From Methanobacteriota archaeon (lineage in GTDB: Archaea; Halobacteriota; Methanomicrobia; Methanomicrobiales; Methanoculleaceae), in the NCBI GenBank assembly GCA_030446015.1, contig JASUSO010000005.1, positions 1-52,713 of the forward strand: 52,713 nt of DNA, read 5' to 3'. Positions 48,904 to 52,713 of the stretch are shown piece by piece. Position 1 is the stretch's first letter, and each line of letters opens with the position of its first letter. Both the position numbers and the translations under genes were made by a program. The notes under the pieces were generated by a model. That model saw only the letters and a list, made by a program, of their open reading frames with translations. It searched no databases and was not told where the DNA came from.

Positions 48904-50334
48904 ATGAAGATGCTGATCGACGGCGAGTGGCGCGATTCGGTCTCCGGAAAGGTCTTCCCGGTGCACAACCCCGCGACGGGCGACGTTGTCGACGAAGCGC
49001 CGCTCGGGGACGAGGACGATGTTCTGGCCGCAGTAGAGGCGGCCGGGGAGGCTTTCTCCGACTGGGCCGCGAAGAGCCCGCGGGAGAGATCAAAGATCCT
49101 CTTTTTTGCCGCAACGGAAGTCCGGCGCAGGAACACCGACCTTGCGGCGCTCCTGACCGCCGAACAGGGCAAACCCATCCGGGAGGCGGTCGACGAGATC
49201 AACGGGTTTGCGAACATCCTCGAGTACTACCACGGCATCGCGGCGAGGCTCGCGGGCGAGTTCGCGCACCTCAAGGGCTACGGCCTCACCACCGTAGAGA
49301 GACGGCCGCTCGGCATCTGCGGCGCGATCATCCCCTGGAACATGCCGGCGATCATCATGGGCTGGAAGATCGGTGCGGCCCTTGCGGCGGGGAACACGAT
49401 GGTCCTGAAACCTGCCCGGACGGCGCCGCTGACCTGCATGAAGCTCGCGGAGATCCTCATGGAGGCGGGTCTTCCGCCGGGTGTCTTGAACGTCGTCACC
49501 GGGCCGGGGGAGACGGTCGGCCGGGAGATCGCGAGAAACCCGGCTATCCGGAAGGTCTCGTTCACCGGGGAGGTCGAGACCGGGCGGCAGGTCGCTCTCG
49601 ACGCCGCTCCTGCGATGAAGCGGCTGACGCTGGAACTCGGGGGGAGCGACCCGATGATCGTCTGCGACGACGCCGATATTGGGGCGGCCGTCGAGGGGGC
49701 CATCCGGGGGCGGTTCTACAACTGCGGCCAGGTCTGCACGGCGGTCAAACGGCTCTACGTCTTTGACTCGGTTGCGGACGAGTTCGTCCGGCGGCTGGCG
49801 GCGAGGGTCGGTGAGATCGTGGTCGGGAACGGGATGGACCGCGGTGTCGGGATGGGCCCGCTGAACAACCGGGCGGGCTTGCGCCGGGTCGCCGATCTCG
49901 TCGATGCCGCCCGGGAGCGGGACGAGGGGGAGATCGTCGCCGGGGGGCGGGTGCCCGAAGGGGAGCAGTACAAGCGCGGCCTCTTCTTCCTGCCGACGCT
50001 CGTTGCCGGTGTTCCGCACGACTCCGTCCTCTTCTCCGAGGAGGTCTTCGGGCCGGTGCTGCCGGTCGCCGCCGTTTCAGGTCTCGATGAGGCGCTCGAA
50101 CTCGCGAACAACTCCCGGTACGGCCTCGGGGCGTCGGTATGGACGCATAACGCGGCGACGATCGCCCGGGCGACGGAGGAACTCGAGGCGGGGATCGTCT
50201 GGGTCAACCAGCACCTGAAGATCCCGCCGGAGGTGCCGTTCGGGGGGACGAAGGCGAGCGGGATCGGCAGGGAGAACGGCAGCCGGGCGCTCGAGGAGTA
50301 TACGGAGGAGAAGGCCGTGCTGGTGCGGTTGTAG
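48904..50334 (+). CDS. NAD(P)-dependent aldehyde dehydrogenase
   Basis: 476 residues. Catalytic motifs: LELGGSDPMIV with the general-base Glu (about 244) and GQVCTAVKRL with the nucleophile Cys (about 278); PWNMPAIIMGWKIGAAL and SFTGEVETGRQV form the NAD site. Most like succinate-semialdehyde/lactaldehyde dehydrogenases. CATATTAC at 48873-48880 gives a leaderless start at ATG 48904, which removes a spurious 21-codon extension. The exact aldehyde is unknown. Confidence 0.9.
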   Translation: MKMLIDGEWRDSVSGKVFPVHNPATGDVVDEAPLGDEDDVLAAVEAAGEAFSDWAAKSPRERSKILFFAATEVRRRNTDLAALLTAEQGKPIREAVDEINGFANILEYYHGIAARLAGEFAHLKGYGLTTVERRPLGICGAIIPWNMPAIIMGWKIGAALAAGNTMVLKPARTAPLTCMKLAEILMEAGLPPGVLNVVTGPGETVGREIARNPAIRKVSFTGEVETGRQVALDAAPAMKRLTLELGGSDPMIVCDDADIGAAVEGAIRGRFYNCGQVCTAVKRLYVFDSVADEFVRRLAARVGEIVVGNGMDRGVGMGPLNNRAGLRRVADLVDAARERDEGEIVAGGRVPEGEQYKRGLFFLPTLVAGVPHDSVLFSEEVFGPVLPVAAVSGLDEALELANNSRYGLGASVWTHNAATIARATEELEAGIVWVNQHLKIPPEVPFGGTKASGIGRENGSRALEEYTEEKAVLVRL

Positions 50335-50467
50335 CACCCCCATCGCAGCCGGGGCCGGGAGAAAACCGTCTGGGATGTTCGTTTGGCCATCGGGGTTGTT
50401 ATCGGTAATATGATAAATTTTATATAATACAGTCCCGATCCTCCCCCTCTCCCAAGGGGATGGTAGT
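50335..50467 (+). promoter_or_regulatory. Promoter and SD-sequestering hairpin of the fasciclin gene
   Basis: AT-rich TTTATATAAT at 50418-50427 and GATAAATTT at 50412-50420 are TATA candidates. CCCCT (50444-50448) pairs with AGGGG (50455-50459), which is also the SD, 8 nt before the ATG at 50468. If the downstream TATA is used, transcription would begin inside the hairpin. Confidence 0.4.
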
Positions 50468-51187
50468 ATGAGACGATGGCTAATGCTATGCGCATGCATT
50501 CTTGCTCTTCTTGCGATGCCGTTTGCCGCAACGGCGGCGGTGATCGGGGACGAGAATGCGACGCCAACGCCCACGGGCGTGGCCGGGCAGATGGATAACC
50601 AGACCGCGAACATCTCGATTGCCGCCTACATCGACCAGGACGAGAACCTGACGCGGCTGGCCGAGGCGATCGCCGTGGCGGGGCTCTACGATACCTTAAA
50701 CGGTCCGGGCCCGTACACGGTATTCGCCCCGAGTAACGAGGCGTTCGACGCTCTCGGGAACGAGACCGTGAACCAGCTCATGAACGAGACCGACAACCTG
50801 ACGGTGGTCCTCCAGTACCACGTCGTCGACGGTGAGTACACCGTGGCGAGCATCACCGAGATGGGTGGCAACCAGACCGCCGGAAACGAGTCGGAAGGCG
50901 GGGTGCTCGAGATCTTCAGCGGGCTCCTCGGCATGGATAACGCGAGCGAGAACATGAGCACGCTCACGACCCTCTCCGGCGAGGACCTGAACGTCACCGT
51001 CACCGACGGCGAGGTCATGGTCGAGGAGGCCGTCGTCACGATGGCGGACATCAACACGACGAACGGTGTGATCCACATCATCGACCGGGTGCTGGTGCCG
51101 CCGGGCGTGAACCTGACGGTGACCGAGAACGAGACGACCCCGGCGATGACCGGGAACCAGAGCGGTTTGGTCGGCGCCGCGCAGTGA
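50468..51187 (+). CDS. Secreted fasciclin (FAS1) domain protein
   Basis: 239 residues. Signal peptide LMLCACILALLAMPFAATAA; one FAS1 domain (about 60-215) with FAPSNEAFDAL and TNGVIHIIDRVLVPPGVNL, the H1 and H2 conserved boxes. The H2 region is intact, although an insert with many N-x-T/S sequons (NQTAGNESEGG, NASENMS) lengthens the middle. No C-terminal anchor is seen. A role in cell adhesion or surface layers is inferred. The C-terminal tail is Asn/Thr-rich. Confidence 0.88.
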   Translation: MRRWLMLCACILALLAMPFAATAAVIGDENATPTPTGVAGQMDNQTANISIAAYIDQDENLTRLAEAIAVAGLYDTLNGPGPYTVFAPSNEAFDALGNETVNQLMNETDNLTVVLQYHVVDGEYTVASITEMGGNQTAGNESEGGVLEIFSGLLGMDNASENMSTLTTLSGEDLNVTVTDGEVMVEEAVVTMADINTTNGVIHIIDRVLVPPGVNLTVTENETTPAMTGNQSGLVGAAQ

Positions 51188-51495
51188 TGCAGGGGACGGC
51201 AGGCGCCGCCGGCCTGCACCACCTCTTCACCTTTTTACCGGCAACGATTGCCGGGTTGTTTCTCCCATCCCGGCGGTATGCCGGGCCCAGGCGGGGGCCG
51301 AACGCGAATCAAAAACCTTCCGGATGATCGTCTTCTTCTCCTCCCGGTGATCGGGTGATGCCGCCAGATGATAGATCCGTAACGAGAATCACCCCAATAC
51401 TGGGGGTTGTTTTTCGAGACTGGGGATTGAGAATTATTATAGCAATATTTTTATATTACTCTGCTCATTCCCCCTGCTCGTAAGGGGGGATATGT
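51188..51495. promoter_or_regulatory. Terminator and promoter region between two secreted-protein genes
   Basis: A perfect 7-bp hairpin CCGGCAA-CGA-TTGCCGG (51237-51253) followed by GTTGTTT may end the fasciclin transcript. AATTATTATAGC near 51432 and TTTATATT at 51450-51457 are TATA candidates. CCCCCT (51470-51475) pairs with AGGGGG (51483-51488), burying the SD of the next gene. Confidence 0.45.
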
Positions 51496-52713
51496 ATGAG
51501 ACGACCTGTATTGTTCAGTTTGTGCATCGTCCTTCTCCTGTCGCTCTCCGCTGCAAGTGTGGCGGTCACGATTGGAATGGGACCTGTCGAACTGGACCCT
51601 GAAGTGACTGTGAACATTACACCGGTAAACAGTACCGAAACGTACGAAGTGCCGCACGCGACAGTGCTTGGAGCACTTGACGCCGCCTCGATCCTTGGAG
51701 CATTCGAGTACCAGGTTATAGAAGACCTGCCTCCAGAAGAGGGGAATCTCAGTATTCTATCGATTGCGGGTATCGAGAATGAGATCCTGAATGAGACGCC
51801 GAACAACTGGACCTACTGGGTGAACGGCGAGCAGGGCACGACCGGGCCTGCGGTGACGAACGTCTCCGACGGGGACAACCTGACCTTCTCCTATGGGCCT
51901 CCGGGACACACCATCGAGGATGCCGAGTATACGTTGATCCTCGACGTGACCGTTCTTGAGGCGGTTGTGACGCCCGAGCCGACTTCGACGGAGAATGTGA
52001 CGCCGACTCCGACGGAGAACGTGACCCCGATGCCGACAGAAAACGTCACTCCGACCCCGACGGTGAATGTGACACCGACGCCGACAGTGAACGTGACTCC
52101 TGAGCCCACTCCGGCCGTCGAGGCGAACGTCACCATCGAGGAGCCCATGGAGGGTGCCAGCATCGCCGCCGGGAACGTCACGGTGAGCGTGAACGTCACG
52201 AACTTCACGCTGGTCGAACCGACCGGGCAGGAGAACGTGCCGGGCGAGGGGCACCTGCACTACTACCTGGACGCCCCGATACCGACGAATGAGAGCGAGC
52301 CCGCCATCCCGCCGACCGGCGGTTACATCGTCTCCACGAACCTCTCCCACACCTGGGAGAACGTGACGCCGGGCGAGCACAACCTCTCGGTCCAGCTGGT
52401 CAACAATGACCACACGCCGCTCATTCCGCTTCTCTTCGAGACGGTGAACGTGACGGTCACCGAAGAAGCCAATGTAACCCCGACACCAACGGTGAACGTT
52501 ACTCAGACTCCGACGGTGAACGTCACCCCGACACCAACGGTGAACGTTACTCCGACGCCGACGGTGAACGTTACTCCGACGCCGACGGTGAACGTTACTC
52601 CGACGCCGACGGTGAACGTTACTCCGACGCCGACGGTGAACGTTACTCCGACTCCGACAGTGAACGTTACCCCGACGCCGACGGTGAACGTTACCCCGAC
52701 GCCGACGGTGAAC
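51496..52713 (+). CDS. Secreted DUF4430-type protein with VTPTP repeats (partial, 3' end outside window)
   Basis: 406 codons read to the window edge without a stop. A signal peptide (RRPVLFSLCIVLLLSLSAAS) is followed by a DUF4430-like domain (about 45-150), including NNWTYWVNGEQGTTGPAV and DGDNLTFSYGPPGHT. A first Thr/Pro stretch (NVTPTPTENVT) and an Ig-like domain follow (about 215-320, containing GEGHLHYYLDAPIP). Then comes a 24-bp tandem repeat (TPTPTVNV). Each repeat carries an N-V-T sequon, so the tail is probably densely glycosylated. Likely a cell-surface or wall-spanning protein. Confidence 0.8.
   Translation, partial: MRRPVLFSLCIVLLLSLSAASVAVTIGMGPVELDPEVTVNITPVNSTETYEVPHATVLGALDAASILGAFEYQVIEDLPPEEGNLSILSIAGIENEILNETPNNWTYWVNGEQGTTGPAVTNVSDGDNLTFSYGPPGHTIEDAEYTLILDVTVLEAVVTPEPTSTENVTPTPTENVTPMPTENVTPTPTVNVTPTPTVNVTPEPTPAVEANVTIEEPMEGASIAAGNVTVSVNVTNFTLVEPTGQENVPGEGHLHYYLDAPIPTNESEPAIPPTGGYIVSTNLSHTWENVTPGEHNLSVQLVNNDHTPLIPLLFETVNVTVTEEANVTPTPTVNVTQTPTVNVTPTPTVNVTPTPTVNVTPTPTVNVTPTPTVNVTPTPTVNVTPTPTVNVTPTPTVNVTPTPTVN
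52477..52713 (+). repeat. 24-bp coding tandem repeat (TPTPTVNV), about ten copies
   Basis: Ten nearly identical 24-bp units, consensus ACTCCGACGCCGACGGTGAA plus CGTT, the last cut by the window edge. Differences are mostly third-position (ACC/ACT, CCG/CCA), with one Pro-to-Gln change, showing selection at the protein level. Confidence 0.85.

Noticed and set aside
52477-52713. Regular 24-bp repeat at the window end, considered as a CRISPR array
   Set aside because: The units are contiguous with no spacers and are translated in frame as TPTPTVNV; it is a protein repeat.

Overview
The window comes from a GC-rich methanogenic archaeon, most likely a Methanoculleus-like member of the Methanomicrobiales. 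The assignment rests on tungsten/molybdenum formylmethanofuran dehydrogenase genes (fwdDBAC), an Eha-type energy-converting hydrogenase, F420 biosynthesis (cofE), an archaeal proteasome beta subunit, the archaeal termination nuclease FttA/aCPSF1, Sec61-beta, and archaeal TATA boxes that often lie about 25 nt before the start codon (leaderless transcripts).

Layout. 1-12.0 kb holds housekeeping and single genes: FKBP isomerase, a PII-like/DUF1538 pair, an exported 5'-nucleotidase, a PRMT-like arginine methyltransferase, a ferritin-like protein facing a small zinc-ribbon protein, an SDR enzyme, an acyl-CoA synthetase with a fused N-terminal ribbon-helix-helix domain, then hisH and a PAPS-reductase-like protein. 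12.0-15.3 kb holds a small membrane protein behind a structured leader and a multi-PAS sensor. 15.3-25.5 kb is an accessory region: Fic protein, Mrr-type nuclease, a nucleotidyltransferase gene broken by a 57-bp palindromic insert, a second nucleotidyltransferase, a surface protein, a frameshifted AT-richer gene, a CARF-like/wHTH regulator, and a two-gene operon (HhH protein plus TPR/cold-shock-like protein), ending at a tRNA-Leu gene. 25.9-37.0 kb is one tightly overlapping operon: eha hydrogenase genes, a polyferredoxin, fwdD-B-A-C and a 49-residue zinc-ribbon protein. 37-52.7 kb holds a FAD/Rieske oxidoreductase, TreT-like glycosyltransferase, cofE/Sec61-beta, an amidohydrolase, USP and CBS proteins, psmB-fttA-MFS, an aldehyde dehydrogenase, and two secreted Thr/Asn-rich proteins, the last running off the window.

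How the genes work together. Eha would use the ion gradient to reduce ferredoxin with H2, and Fwd uses reduced ferredoxin to fix CO2 onto methanofuran, so the central operon couples anaplerotic electron supply to the first step of methanogenesis.

The most unusual content is non-coding. (1) A family of double-hairpin palindromic units has a constant frame (GAACGA ... GAGTTYGAG) but different, internally complementary stems. Six clear copies plus fragments occur, some assembled into two larger composite elements, and one is inserted inside a gene. (2) An array of hairpins shares TTGTG/CACAA clamps around changing inner stems. It lies at the 3' end of a Fic gene and is duplicated beside a Fic gene remnant. 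I know of no description of either family, but I could not search. All assignments are from reading the sequence; no database search was run.
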